64,000 nt of DNA from NCBI RefSeq assembly GCF_000149955.1, contig NC_030986.1, positions 3,163,185 to 3,227,184 of the forward strand, written 5' to 3'. The notes under the pieces are model-generated. The model did not search any database and had not been told where the DNA came from. It saw nothing but the letters and a program-made list of their open reading frames with translations. Position numbers and translations under genes: made by a program. This DNA comes from Fusarium oxysporum f. sp. lycopersici 4287. Lineage: Eukaryota; Ascomycota; Sordariomycetes; Hypocreales; Nectriaceae. Below, in pieces: positions 22,501-33,125 of the stretch. Numbering within the stretch: position 1 is the stretch's first letter; each line of letters starts with the position of its first letter.

Positions 22501-23571
22501 AGGGGCAACATCTCAAAGTCTCATTTGTATACTAGTCGCCCCTAGAGCAGCTCCTTTGTCGGCGGTGGCGGGTAGAAAAGAAGCCTGGTCGTGGAAGGAA
22601 AGGTGGATGTTAGAGTGTAAATCAGATGAATCGTTTTCAATACCTTATTCGACAAACTACACTGGGAAATATGCAGGGGTGATTGGTGGTAAAAATGTGA
22701 AAGCTTTCTGTACTGATGGCCGCCACTTTGGCCAACTTTAATGCTTGATATGATTCTCATGTCCTGATCTGAATAACCCGAGTTCATTGGATTCTCATCA
22801 AAAGCCTTGGTTAAGTTTACTATGTCACCTTCCAACACCACCCCCAGACTTATATCTCATACTTTTCATGCAGAACGGATTCTATCAAGACAACCGACTA
22901 ATATATTGTTATCAATACACAACAAATGACGAGTGATATGTGGGAGGTCTTGTCTCGGGCTCATCAGGATACCTTGAAATGCCTCTCAGCGAGGGACTTT
23001 AAGTTTGTGTTATTGGCTTGAGATATATAGCTATTACATAAGTACCTAGGCTATCCTTGATTGTAGCCTTACTAGATTCTATGCTTCAACTTGGCAAGCA
23101 TTTATGATAAGCCGTGGAGATGGAAATCCAATATGCTGCCATCCATATCAAACCGTAAAATGCGTGAATGGTTCCAGTGGTTTGTTCACTTAACGTCTGA
23201 GGTTGGTGCAGGCCTCCTCCCATGTCATTGGACGATAATCAGCTAGTAACATTCAACCTCCACTCCATTATCCAAACAGGAACCACTTTTCACTAGGTTA
23301 CAGCAGGTGCCTTCTTTAGGTACCTTAGTTGACCAGTCACTGTTGCTCCTCTTAACCACTCCCCTTCAATCCTATTTGGTTCTCAATCTCCTCCTCTCAC
23401 CTCCACGCCCTCATACTCGATTGCTGTCTTATTCGCCTTCCTTTTAGCGCCGCTGGGATAGTTCAATAGCGTTTTGTTCCGTGTCGAATCTTGACTACAC
23501 TAGTTTCGCTGCCATACTCAATTTTGCCTCGCCGTGCGTGCCTCACAAGTACTGGCAAGGACCACGCCACA
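22501..23571. other. 1.07-kb intergenic region
   Basis: It contains several AGGTACC-type motifs (near 23040 and 23310-23330) and a CT-rich leader just before the Cys-rich gene. No gene seen. Confidence 0.5.
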
Positions 23572-24258
23572 ATGCCCTTCGTTGGAGAAGACGCCCACGC
23601 AGGACGTAAGCGACGATGGAGCGATGACAATGAGCAGCCCAGATTGTCTCTATACCCTTCAGAGGAAGCCAAGGACTATTATATCCTTGACCAACGGCCG
23701 GAGTTAGCCTTACGAAAGGTCCTTCCAGTTTCGAAGCGAACCCGTATTACCGGCGACGATATTCACGTTACAGACGGTCTCAACGCTTCCAGTTTCTCTT
23801 TCAATACGCCCCACCGCCGACGGCGCTCATCGCAACTTAAGATGCTGCCGGTGCAGCCCGCCTTTGCCAAATCTCGAGTGACAGGCGCTCTCCTTGTTCC
23901 CTGCAACATCTGCCACCGCAAACCAACCAAGAAATCTGATCTCGACTCCTTTGCAGATTGTCAGGGATGTGGCGAGCGCACTTGCTTCATTTGTATCAGA
24001 GAATGCCATGGTTGGAACCTGGACGGTGGCTCTGGTGTCTCGGAGCAAGAAGTACTTTCAAGGTCGTTCCATATGGATGATGTTGATGACAGACAGCAAC
24101 AAGAACAGAACGATACGAAGAACGGAACACGGCAAGCGGACAAGGGATGGAACGCTGTTGGACACCGGGCTGTTGTGTGCAGTCGGTGCAGTATTGAGCG
24201 TGGAGCAGAAGGAGACGTCGCATGCTTGGGTTGCTTCTCCCGAATGGAAGGCTCATGA
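23572..24258 (+). CDS. unrecognised Cys-rich, probably zinc-binding protein, 228 aa
   Basis: A single frame starts from the ATG at 23572 (context ccacaATGc); the frame is open further upstream but has no earlier ATG. The N-terminal half is basic and polar with a possible nuclear signal (AGRKRRW near residue 11; HRRRR near 85). The C-terminal half has paired cysteines: C-x2-C (CNIC), then C-x2-C and C-x2-C (CQGC, CFIC) with a nearby His (ECHGW), a hydrophilic linker, then CSRC and CLGC near the C-terminus. Eight well-spaced cysteines plus His suggest two zinc sites in a RING/B-box-like or treble-clef fold. I cannot name the family. The linker at about 165-195 is Gln/Asp/Asn-rich and probably disordered. 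Confidence 0.65.
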   Translation: MPFVGEDAHAGRKRRWSDDNEQPRLSLYPSEEAKDYYILDQRPELALRKVLPVSKRTRITGDDIHVTDGLNASSFSFNTPHRRRRSSQLKMLPVQPAFAKSRVTGALLVPCNICHRKPTKKSDLDSFADCQGCGERTCFICIRECHGWNLDGGSGVSEQEVLSRSFHMDDVDDRQQQEQNDTKNGTRQADKGWNAVGHRAVVCSRCSIERGAEGDVACLGCFSRMEGS

Positions 24259-24714
24259 GTCGGAACATGCATGGCATTATGGGAATTCGTGGACGAATAA
24301 TGATGGTTTTCTCGGGCTTAAGCTGGGCGCACACATCTGCCTTAGGTAAGGTAGTTCTGCAGGGTATTTTGAGCGATGGATCTGCTTTTTTGGATGGTAC
24401 GGAAATGGACTCATATTGCACGTTAGCGTTTATGGGCATATCACGGGAACGGTGTTTCGGGTTTTCAGGACCTTGATGGTCTTGTTTTGTGGCTTTCGGA
24501 TTGCAAATGAACCACGGGAGTAATTTTACAGTAGATAGATTCTGCAGATATCAATATGGCATCGGGAGCATCACAAACAAAGTCATTAATGTAATTCACT
24601 ATTGGGCATGTTCATAGAAGCAATTTTTCCATTGTGACGTCTATATTCCCGCCATCCAATTGCCCTGTATTCATACACCGCATTAAAATACACCTTGCCT
24701 TATGGTGAGTATGT
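24259..24714. other. convergent 3' intergenic region
   Basis: Presumed 3' UTRs of the Cys-rich gene and RPT1; no other feature seen. Confidence 0.5.
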
Positions 24715-26205
24715 CTAGTTGTACTGCATATACGTCGCCGTCGAGTTGAACTTAAGGTTACCCTTGATGACTTTGTCAACTGCACTGAGGAAGTCCTTCT
24801 CGGATGCAACCTTTCTCCTTGCGCGAATGGCATACATGCCGGCCTCAGTGCAAACACTACGCAGCTCAGCACCCGTTGCATTGGGGCAGAGACGAGAGAT
24901 GAGCTCCCACCGGATGTCCCGCTCAACCGACATGGATTTAGCGTGGATGCGCAAAATGTTAGCACGGCCCTCAAGATCGGGCAGTGAGAACTCGATCTTT
25001 CGATCGATACGACCGGGTCGCATGAGGGCAGGATCCAATGTAGAGGGCCTGTTGGTGGCGAACATGACCTTGATGTTTCCACGAGCGTCGAAACCGTCAA
25101 GCTGCGTAATAAGCTCCAGCATAGTTCGCTGAACCTCGTTGTCTCCACCAGCACCATCGTCAAATCGAGCACCACCGATGGCGTCGATCTCGTCGAAGAA
25201 AATGATGCATGCCTTCTTTGTACGGGCCATCTCGAACAGCTCTCGAACCATCCTTGCGCCCTCGCCGACATATTTCTGAACCAGCTCACTACCAATAACT
25301 CGGATGAAGGTGGCGTCTGTTCGGTTGGCAACAGCTCGGGCACAGAGGGTCTTTCCGGTACCAGGAGGACCGTAGAGCAGGGCCCCCTTGGGAGGATCAA
25401 TACCGAGGTTGACGAAGCGCTCAGGAGACAGTAGAGGCATTTCAACAACTTCCCGTAGCTTCTCAACCTGCTCCTTACAACCACCAACATCGCCGTAGGT
25501 GACATCGGGCTTCTCCTCCACCGTCATCATCGTAACGCTCGCATCGATTTTGGGCGGTAGGGGAAGCATAATTTGGTACTTGTTCCTGTCGACACCCACG
25601 CGCATACCTTCTTCGATGTCGGTAGGACTGACGCGCTCTCCAAGCTGGACAACGAATTTTGCGATTTGCTTGACGTTGATCACATATTTGCTCTTGGCCT
25701 CGTCGCCCTTCTCGTCAGCTATGATTTTCGTGCAACGTGCCACCTGGAAAGGTTGCTCTTCAGACATTCGCTGACGGTCGGCGGCGACATCCCATAGATG
25801 GGGGGGCGCGAGTCCTGTGTCGGATTCCTATTGATGTTAGAAGTCTGTCATACATCCGCAGGATTCCCGCCCAACCTTGACGCCGATCTTCTCATCGACA
25901 CTTTGTTGCTTCTCCTTGATCTGCTTCTCGAGCTTCTTGATAGATGTACCATAAGGCGCGGCACCGTACGTCTTGAGAACCTGAATATCCCTGGCGCTGG
26001 TGTTAGCGGACTAATCGCACTCTCATTTCTAGAAGGACATTCGCACTCGTCTGTTAGAGGTGTAATCTTCTTCTCCTCTATCTCATCGTCGGCAAAGTTC
26101 TTCTGGTACTTTTCCCAGTTGGAGCCGGTTGCGGAAGGCTGTTGCTGGCTGTCAGTATGGGATAGGACACAACTAAGCTTGCATGCCTGCAATGAGACTG
26201 ACCAT
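24715..26205 (-). CDS. RPT1: 26S proteasome regulatory ATPase Rpt1
   Basis: Four coding exons: 26203-26205 (ATG only), 26047-26144, 25876-25990 and 24715-25827; 442 aa. The N-terminus carries NWEKYQKNF, then [14 protein letters not shown] and a coiled-coil segment ([11 protein letters not shown]). [12 protein letters not shown] leads to the OB domain. The AAA+ core has Walker A GPPGTGKT (about 230), Walker B FFDEIDA (about 280), the [19 protein letters not shown] region with the Arg fingers, and a C-terminal YMQYN. The closest relative I know is yeast Rpt1. It unfolds ubiquitylated substrates in the 19S base. The third intron (25828-25875) has a weak donor, GTTGGG. The join ATG|CAACAG is the only one I found that keeps the frame. 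It is divergent from CCT4, 454 bp away. Confidence 0.93.
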
Positions 26206-26659
26206 GATGAGGACCGCAGCTCTCCAATCGTATAATAGTGTTGCGGGGGTTTGATATGAGAGTTCTTTAATTACGAAGGTACTGGTGGATAATCTATGAT
26301 CAAAGAGAGTCGAATCGTTGCTGCTGTGGTCGTGATTGTTTGGGGTTGGAGTGTGTCACCAAATGCCTTCCGTAATCTGTGAGTTGCCTTGAGCGAGCTT
26401 GGAGCACGGACCTATGTAATAGTGCCGCTGGAGCCAAAAGCACGCTAGGACGTTCAGAGTTAGCTCAAGGAACCTCTCGGAGCTGGATGATCTCTACCCC
26501 CGATCCAAAATTTCTAGGTTGACAATTCCATGGCGGAGTAGGGCAGCCTAGGGGGGGTGGGACATCTCCAAGAAGTCCAGTCGTATTCCTACAAAGCCCC
26601 GCCATCAACATCACTTCTTTACTTTGAGGATCTAGGGACCGCCAAATTATTATCAAAAT
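26206..26659. promoter_or_regulatory. shared divergent promoter of RPT1 and CCT4
   Basis: Only 454 bp separate the two start codons, so the genes must share or abut promoters. I see a CCAATC at about 26224 near the RPT1 start but no recognised PACE or heat-shock element. Co-regulation of these two protein-quality genes is inferred from the geometry. Confidence 0.45.
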
Positions 26660-28429
26660 ATGTCTGCCCCGGTCGCAGCTCCAGCCCCTGCAGCGGGAGG
26701 CTCTAGCAATGCTACTTTCCGAGTATGAAGAGCTCCAGACAGGCTTTTGAGCTTCACCCCGCTGACTTTAGACAGGATAAGGAGAAGCCCATGGCGGTGC
26801 GCTCCTCGAACATTGTCGCCGCTAGAGGTAAGGCGCCTTTGGTGCAACAACAAGCTTCTCAAATATTAACGTTTGAACAGCTGTCGCGGACGCTATCCGA
26901 ACCTCTCTCGGTCCCCGAGGAATGGACAAGATGATTCGAGGTGGAAAGGGCGAGACCATTATCACAAACGATGGAAATACTATGCTCAAGAGCATGTCTG
27001 TCATGCATCCCACAGCAAAGATGCTTGTCAACCTTTCTGGTGCCCAGGATGTTGAAGCTGGTGATGGTACAACATCTGTTGTCGTCATCTGCGGAAGTCT
27101 TCTCGGTGCTGCCGACCGACTTCTCTCCAAGGGCATCCACCCTTCCGTCATCTCCGAGTCCTTCCAACGAGCTGCCGCTGCTGCCGTCGAGGTCCTACAC
27201 GATATGTCCCTCCCAATCACTCTGAGCGATACTTCCTCGTTACTGCAAGCTGCCAACACCTCTCTGTCGTCCAAGATTGTCTCCCAATATTCGAATTTGC
27301 TTGGACCCATGGCGGTGAACTCAGTGACTAAGACCATCGACCTAAAGACCGCCGATAACGTCGATCTTAAGAACATTCGAATTGTCAAGCGAGTTGGTGG
27401 AACGATTGAAGATAGTGAACTTGTTGATGGTCTCGTCCTTACCCAGCCTGTGCTCAAGAACGCTGGTGGTCCGGCCCGTATGGAGAAGGCTCGAATTGGT
27501 CTCATCCAATTCCAGCTGAGCCCCCCCAAGCCTGATGTATGTCCATTTCTGTCGTATGAGGAATATTTTTTACTTACAATCTATAGATGGAGAATACTAT
27601 CCAGGTCAACGACTACCGACAAATGGACAAGATCGTTAAGGAGGAGCGATTATACCTCCTGAACATGGCCAAGAAGATTAAGAAGGCGAAGTGCAACGTT
27701 CTGTTCATTCAGAAATCCATCTTGCGAGATGCTGTCAACGATCTATCGCTACACTTCCTGGCTAAGCTTGGTATCCTTGCTGTTAAGGACATCGAGCGCG
27801 ATGAGGTCGAATTCATCTGCAAGTCAACTGGCTGTAAACCCATCGCTGATATTGATTCTTTCACCGAGGATAAGCTGGGCTATGCGGACCTGGTTGAGGA
27901 AGTTCAGTCTTCTGGATCGCGCATGGTCAAGGTTACCGGCACCAAGTCTGTCGGCAAGACCGTTTCCGTGGTTGTACGAGGCGCCAACTCTCTGATCCTT
28001 GAGGAGGCCGAGCGAAGTCTGCACGATGCTCTTTGTGTGGTACGATGCTTGGTCAAGAAGAAGGCTCTCATCGCCGGTGGTGGTGCCCCTGAGATTGAAA
28101 TTGCTGCACAGCTGTCCAAGCAAGCGCGCAGCTTGACAGGCACCGAGGCCATCTGCTGGAAGGCCTTTGCGGATGCTCTTGAGGTGATCCCCACCACACT
28201 GGCCGAGAACGCGGGTCTCAACAGTATCAAGGTGGTGACGGAGCTACGACACCGACACGAGATGGGCGAGAAGAATGCAGGAGTCAGTATCAAGTCCGGA
28301 GGAGTCAACACCAACATTTCCAAGGAGAATGTGTTGCAGCCTCTTCTTGTTAGCACAAGCGCGATCGAGCTGGCGGCTGAGACAGTCAAGATGATTCTGA
28401 GGATAGACGACATTGCTTTGACCCGATAG
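26660..28429 (+). CDS. CCT4: chaperonin CCT/TRiC subunit delta
   Basis: Four exons (26660-26722, 26776-26827, 26881-27536, 27587-28429) give 537 aa, the usual CCT subunit size. Group II chaperonin motifs are in order: [12 protein letters not shown], the [11 protein letters not shown]-binding motif (about residue 98), [10 protein letters not shown], the apical domain with [14 protein letters not shown], a GGGAPEIE equatorial motif (about 420), and a C-terminal IDDIALTR. The delta identity rests on the apical and C-terminal wording as I remember Cct4. It works in the hetero-16-mer that folds actin, tubulin and WD-repeat proteins in the cytosol. Introns are 50-53 bp and canonical. It is divergent from RPT1. 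Confidence 0.92.
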
Positions 28430-28809
28430 AGTGAGATATCCCCCAGCAGCATCTGCCTTGGGTTGTATGAAAATACCAAAATGGGTTCTGGATCTGCCAA
28501 AAGCATTGCATTTTATAGAGTATGGTGAAACCCATAATTTATGCGTGGTGATTAATTGAGTTCTTCCATTGTCATTCATTGTGTTGTATGTGCAAGGTAC
28601 TCACCAGTGCTTAATGTTGGAGAATCGGTAGTGGAAGGCAAGTTCGCTCCTTCCATCTGCTACCTTGCGATACAAGTTGACTCGAGGTACCTGAGGTACC
28701 AAGAAAGGTTTGTTCGTACAAAATTCCAGCAACTCCTTTGGTCCAACCGAAGAATTTCAGCTTTACGATATTGATTCGTGCATTTACTTAGCTGCGATTT
28801 ATCTCAGCC
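28430..28809. other. intergenic region
   Basis: The 3' UTR of CCT4 and the promoter of the next gene. It carries the palindromic pair GAGGTACCTGAGGTACC near 28682. No gene seen. Confidence 0.5.
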
Positions 28810-29301
28810 ATGGCTTCAAGCAACAAATCCGATTATTCAAGCAATGAGGACGACAATCCCGATTTTGCTGCAAAAGCCCAGGGGCGCCTTTTACAGGTAA
28901 GACTCACAACGTTCTAACCTATAATCGGATTTTCTCTGACTCTTTCGATGGCAGTTGAAGAAGGGGCGAGATGAGCGTATGAATGCTATTGTTCAAGAGT
29001 CAGCTACAGGGATGGACAAGCTACGCACCAGCATCGCCAGGTTCCAACAAGATCGACGAACAAAAGAGTATGCATTTTAGCAGAGCCTTGAATGATTTCA
29101 AGGATTCAACTGACGACTGGTAGATTCCGCGCCGTTGCCATTTCTGTGACCAGGATTATTGAAGCAGTAGAGCGCAGGAAAGGCATTGAGCAGCAGATGG
29201 AAACACTCGTTTCTCGGCTAATCAACAAGACCCAGGAGGTTGAGAGCATGATGAAAACAGGCCTTCGAGGCAGGGAAGACGATGTGAAGAAGACTAAATG
29301 A
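28810..29301 (+). CDS. small unrecognised coiled-coil protein, 125 aa
   Basis: Three exons (28810-28896, 28955-29067, 29124-29301) joined at canonical GT..AG sites give an in-frame 125-aa product. The first 20 residues are acidic, Ser/Asn-rich and probably disordered. Residues about 25-110 read as nearly continuous amphipathic helix with heptad-like spacing (LLQLKKGRDERM; LRTSIARF; IIEAVERRKGIEQQMETLVSRLI). The tail is Lys-rich. There is no Cys, signal peptide or membrane segment. Being short, helical and intron-rich, it resembles small subunits of coiled-coil complexes, but I cannot assign one. Consistent splicing and uniform helical composition argue that it is real. Confidence 0.65.
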
Positions 29302-29663
29302 CTGGAACTCACGGCCATGTTTTCTTGTTGGGACATTTCATTCTTGGGGGTTTGAGGCAGGCCAGTGGAAACGAACCTGCGCATGAGCCTATGACGGACA
29401 CTCACAATCAACGAACTCTCAAGCCTTTATGAGTTCTTCTCGCTACTCACATTGACCCGGCGGCCATCAAGGACAAGTCTTCAGGAATGCGCATCACTTA
29501 CAAATTAAGAAGACATATCACGCCACTGCTGACCATCAATGTTTACGATATTCTCCGGAGGGGAACATGCATGGATTGCCCTTTATTCTACATTTATCGT
29601 ATCTGTTATACATGGTCATATTCTATGGCCGAAGTCATTCCATCGTGTGAAGTTATGAATCTT
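29302..29663. other. convergent 3' intergenic region
   Basis: A 362-bp stretch between converging stop codons; no feature seen. Confidence 0.5.
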
Positions 29664-30011
29664 TTACACCTGGTATCCAAATCCCGACATGCATGATCGG
29701 TACTGGTCGATTAGGGATTTGCAGTCGGCGGCAGGATCTTTTGCGTTAGAGAAGAGCATACACTCATCCCGCTTGGCCTTCTCGTCCTTGCACACACAGC
29801 AGGGCTTGAAGGGATGTTAGAATAGTAATTGAGAGCCGTTTTGACCAAGGAGAAGCTCACCTTGGGCTTGCTAGCAGCTGTGGTGGAAGGGGACGCAACA
29901 TTTGCGGCGGCGCCCACGGGCGAAGCTATAGAGCCAAGTTAGTGTGAATTTAAGACCAATTGAGTGCTTGGGAGACTATAACATACAGATTGTTGTTTGA
30001 GCTGCGTCCAT
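29664..30011 (-). CDS. COX17: mitochondrial copper chaperone Cox17
   Basis: Three exons (29987-30011, 29861-29925, 29664-29804) give 76 aa. The first exon has only 25 coding bases. The N-terminal part is low-complexity Ala/Ser/Thr/Pro. The core is KPCCVCK with the paired copper-binding Cys, then two C-x9-C motifs (CKDEKAKRDEC and CKSLIDQYRSC), and it ends GFGYQV. This is the twin Cx9C coiled-coil-helix-coiled-coil-helix fold imported into the intermembrane space by Mia40. It hands Cu(I) to Sco1 and Cox11 for cytochrome oxidase assembly. All six conserved cysteines are present. Confidence 0.93.
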
Positions 30012-30153
30012 TGTGTCTAATTGTAATTCGTGGTTGTGAATTAACAAGTCAAGAAAATAGATCGTCGGCTAAGTTGACCTGAATGCAGCCATTCGTTTCC
30101 AATGGCGAAATGCGCCAGGGAGTCAGATTTCTAAGCTCTGCCTAGGCCGCTGA

Positions 30154-30178
30154 CCAATCATTGCTTATGGCTCACGTG
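30154..30178 (-). promoter_or_regulatory. CCAAT box and CACGTG E-box upstream of COX17
   Basis: CCAATCA (30154-30160) and CACGTG (30173-30178) lie 143-167 bp before the COX17 ATG. Read toward the gene, the E-box comes first and the CCAAT box second, as at CYT1. This fits Hap-complex control of a respiratory assembly gene, by inference. Confidence 0.4.
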
Positions 30179-30206
30179 GAGTCGCGAGGACTTCGCGCTT
30201 CTCTTC

Positions 30207-30214
30207 TGACGTCA
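30207..30214. promoter_or_regulatory. palindromic CRE/ATF site TGACGTCA
   Basis: A perfect 8-bp TGACGTCA lies 196 bp upstream of COX17 and 585 bp upstream of the hydrolase gene. This is the consensus for Atf/CREB-type bZIP factors, which respond to stress in filamentous fungi. Occupancy is not shown by sequence alone. Confidence 0.4.
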
Positions 30215-30798
30215 TTTCTTTCCAGTCACGCAAATAATGCAGTGAGGTAGAGATCCATTGCGATGAGTGTTCCGATTTGGACTTGGGTACAAACATATCC
30301 AGCTCGATATCGCGGTTCTAACACATCGGTCTTGACGTTTACGAAATTACCAATCTGGGGAATAGGTCCCTGTAATTTGGAGCCGGTGTCTTCCGGGGAC
30401 TGGCATCGCGGGTCCACCCGCTCTCCGGGCCTCACGGATTTACGCCGGCGACAAGGGCATATTCTCACTCGCCTAGTGAGATATCCTGCAACTTGAAGGT
30501 TGAAGGTGCAGCCGTATCCAATCATTTTACTAACGCTTTCCTCTGTTGGCTTACCACGGGCTCGTGAATCCATCCTGTGCTTTGCTCAGGCCCCTAATTG
30601 CGTGGGTCAGCCGCAAGTCCCAGTGAATCTGAACTGTAAATCGCTTTGTCTTAATGTGAATCTTGAGAAATACCGAGCCTTCCTCTCAACAGATCATCAG
30701 CTGCAGTTCTAGCTATAAAGCCAAAGGCTTCCGGACCCAGAGCAAACTCGCCAGGCATAAAAATACGGTCTTCATTCTATCTATTCAGCAACCCAACC

Positions 30799-31950
30799 AT
30801 GATTAACATTGAGGAAATTCGTGCCCTCGGAAATGTCCATCCAGAATTTGAGCCTGTAAGTTGTCCAATACTCTTGGACATCACAAGTTATTCACAAACT
30901 TCAGATCATCAGAGCTCATAACCCAATGCTTAACGGATGGGATATGAACACTGACCTGGAATCTTTTCGCGAAATGATGGCTCAGGTGAAACAGTATCGA
31001 CCTAAACCTGACGCGGCCACACTTTCATATCAGACTAAAGACTTCAAGATTCCTCTGAGAGATGCCTTTGAAGTTGACGCCAGATCATACATGCCCGATG
31101 GTGATGTGCCGACTGACGGACTTCCTGGGCTTGTTGTCTTTCACGGTGGTGGCTTCATCACAGGTGATCTTGACACTGAAGCAGGACTATGTGCCGAGTT
31201 CACAAAGCTTGGAGGCATTGCTGTGAATATTGATTACCGCCATGCTCCTGAACATGTGTTCCCCCAAGCTATCAACGATGCCTTTGATGCTACTATTTGG
31301 GTGAGTGACCCTTCATTCAAGAGACGAATGTGGCAATGCTGAAACTAGACAGGTATCTCAAAATGTGGACAAGCTTGGAATCAACCCGTCCAAAGGCTTC
31401 ATCATTGGTGGTACCAGCTCAGGCGCCGACATCTCTCTGACCATCTCCCATCTGTATAGAGAAGCCGAGACCTTGCACCCTCTAACGGGTGTTTATGCTC
31501 CAATCACTTCTGGCGTGAATGATCAGACGGTCCCTGAAAGGTACAAGGAGTACTTCATCAGCTACGAGCAAAATGCCAAGGTCCCCGTGTTTAACGCAGA
31601 GTCGATGAAATTCGTTCACTGTATGCCTGCAATTCTCCCATGCCTAGGCTGTACTGACAAGTTTCACAGCGAAATATAGACCTGACCCAAAGAGCCCTCT
31701 CGCATTTCCGGTTGCATTCCCCAGTCATGCAAACCTTCCCAAGACTTACTTCCAGGCCTGTGGAATGGACCCTGTCAGAGACTGCAGCATTGTGCTTGAG
31801 CAAGTCTACAAGGACGAGGGAGTACCTACAAAGATTGACATCTACCCGGGTCTGCCTCATGCGTTTTGGGCCATCTTTCCAGAACTTGAGATATCGCAGA
31901 AGCGTGAGCGAGATGCTGTTGAGGGTCTAAAGTGGTTGCTGGCTGGTTAA
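30799..31950 (+). CDS. alpha/beta hydrolase, hormone-sensitive-lipase type esterase
   Basis: Four exons (30799-30855, 30905-31300, 31353-31620, 31670-31950) give 333 aa. The catalytic parts of the HSL (abhydrolase_3) family are all visible. HGGGF forms the oxyanion hole (His at about 99), the nucleophile is Ser173 in G-T-S-S-G, the acid is Asp274 (GMDP), and the base is His304 (LPHAFW). DYRHAPEH, the usual family motif, lies between. There is no signal peptide, so it is probably a cytosolic esterase or amide hydrolase of unknown substrate. No biosynthetic neighbours are present, so a role in a metabolite cluster is not supported. Confidence 0.87.
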
Positions 31951-33125
31951 AGGCCCCCGACGATGTCTATGCCATAGACAGATTGTTATTGCTCAGTTTC
32001 AATGAGTCAGACAAGCATGTTAAAATATCGAATCAGCACTGGTAGTCGTGTGTTTCCACGCGTGCGAAATGGTTGACGGCACAGGTGACGTAGACCAGCC
32101 GTGTAAGTGGGCAAACTCAAGCAGCTGTGGCCCAAAGTGCGAATCTTTGGAGGTCTTGGAAATAAAGCAGAATAAAAGAACAAGAGCATTTAGAAACCGT
32201 CTACTAATTTGAATATTTACTAAATCAAAAAAATCTAAGTTTCCGGAGAACACCTCTCTGAGATGAGCGTGTTGAGACTGAATCTCATGTTCAACTGTCT
32301 TTTAAAGGAAAACTATCTCTCACACAGCGCGCTTGACAAAGTGCTCAAGCAAATCTTGTTATTAATGTCAAGCTTAATCTCAGAGCCCAGTAGACAATCA
32401 ATTAGAGGCCACGCGGCTGCTGGCAGACTGATTGATCTAATCTGATGTGGCGATGATGTGTACTATTGCTGAATGACTCAGCAGTCGGCTGAAATTAGGT
32501 AGCGCGTATTTTCTTCCCAACGAATCGTCGCTAATTATAATTCTTTGAGTTGCTTTTGCCTTCGAATAAGCTCGGATAGTATTGTCTGCGAAAAGTCGCC
32601 ATTCGCACATTACGATAGTGCGAAAACACAAACCGGCGCCGAGTTAACGAACTCGGAGTGTGGCCCAATTTATCCGCCCCCAGTGTTTTATTGGTCTCGG
32701 GACCGATCATGCTCCCTCATGCAACCCCAGACCTTATTCTCTGGAGGCGATTTCAAGGAGATGTGAGTGTGCGAGTGGCCGCGCGGCAACAAGAATGTCC
32801 CGAATCAAACGCATTTGCCTTCTCTGCTGATCCAAATGGTTCGACCAATTCATGTAAGTCTGGTACGTGTGTGTATTGTGCCTAGTCAAGGTTACGATGC
32901 GGGTTACGCATGTGTGTCTAGATCTCGCCTCCTAGCGGATGAGATGCCCCATCTGGCAGCCCGTCTCAATGGAGAATTTTTTTATATAAATCGCATGCTA
33001 TGTCGACATGGTACGATATTTACCACCAGCTTACTCTACATCATCTACATTTATAAACACTCTTGACCTCTCCTCACTATCATCATTTACTATAAACCTT
33101 ACTTGATAAGTATACATTACACAAA
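31951..33125. other. intergenic region upstream of the small Hsp gene
   Basis: This 1.18-kb stretch holds an inverted repeat TTCGCAC-(9)-GTGCGAA at 32602-32624 and a TATA-like TATATAAAT at 32983-32991, 134 bp before the Hsp ATG. I found no perfect three-unit heat-shock element, only imperfect GAA/TTC arrays. Confidence 0.5.
32983..32991 (+). promoter_or_regulatory. TATA-like element of the small Hsp gene
   Basis: TATATAAAT stands in otherwise mixed sequence, 134 bp before the ATG at 33126. Strongly inducible stress genes in fungi commonly have TATA boxes; the function is inferred. Confidence 0.4.

Larger units (their letters stand above)
30012..30798. other. divergent intergenic region, COX17 to hydrolase
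   Basis: This 787-bp stretch holds the CCAAT, CACGTG and TGACGTCA sites listed separately. A GC-rich patch at 30,360-30,460 has no recognised RNA gene in it. Confidence 0.5.

Noticed and set aside
24612..25505. 297-codon minus-strand frame overlapping RPT1 in another frame
   Set aside because: Ser/Arg-rich translation without similarity; the overlapping frame is unmistakably Rpt1.
26203..26210. Alternative RPT1 start using ATGGTCA as first exon with acceptor at 26149
   Set aside because: This join puts the following codons out of frame with the Rpt1 N-terminus; ATG|CAACAG keeps the frame.
30340..30480. Possible 5S rRNA or tRNA gene in the GC-rich patch upstream of the hydrolase
   Set aside because: No A/B-box pair, no cloverleaf and no 5S-like core could be drawn; treated as intergenic.
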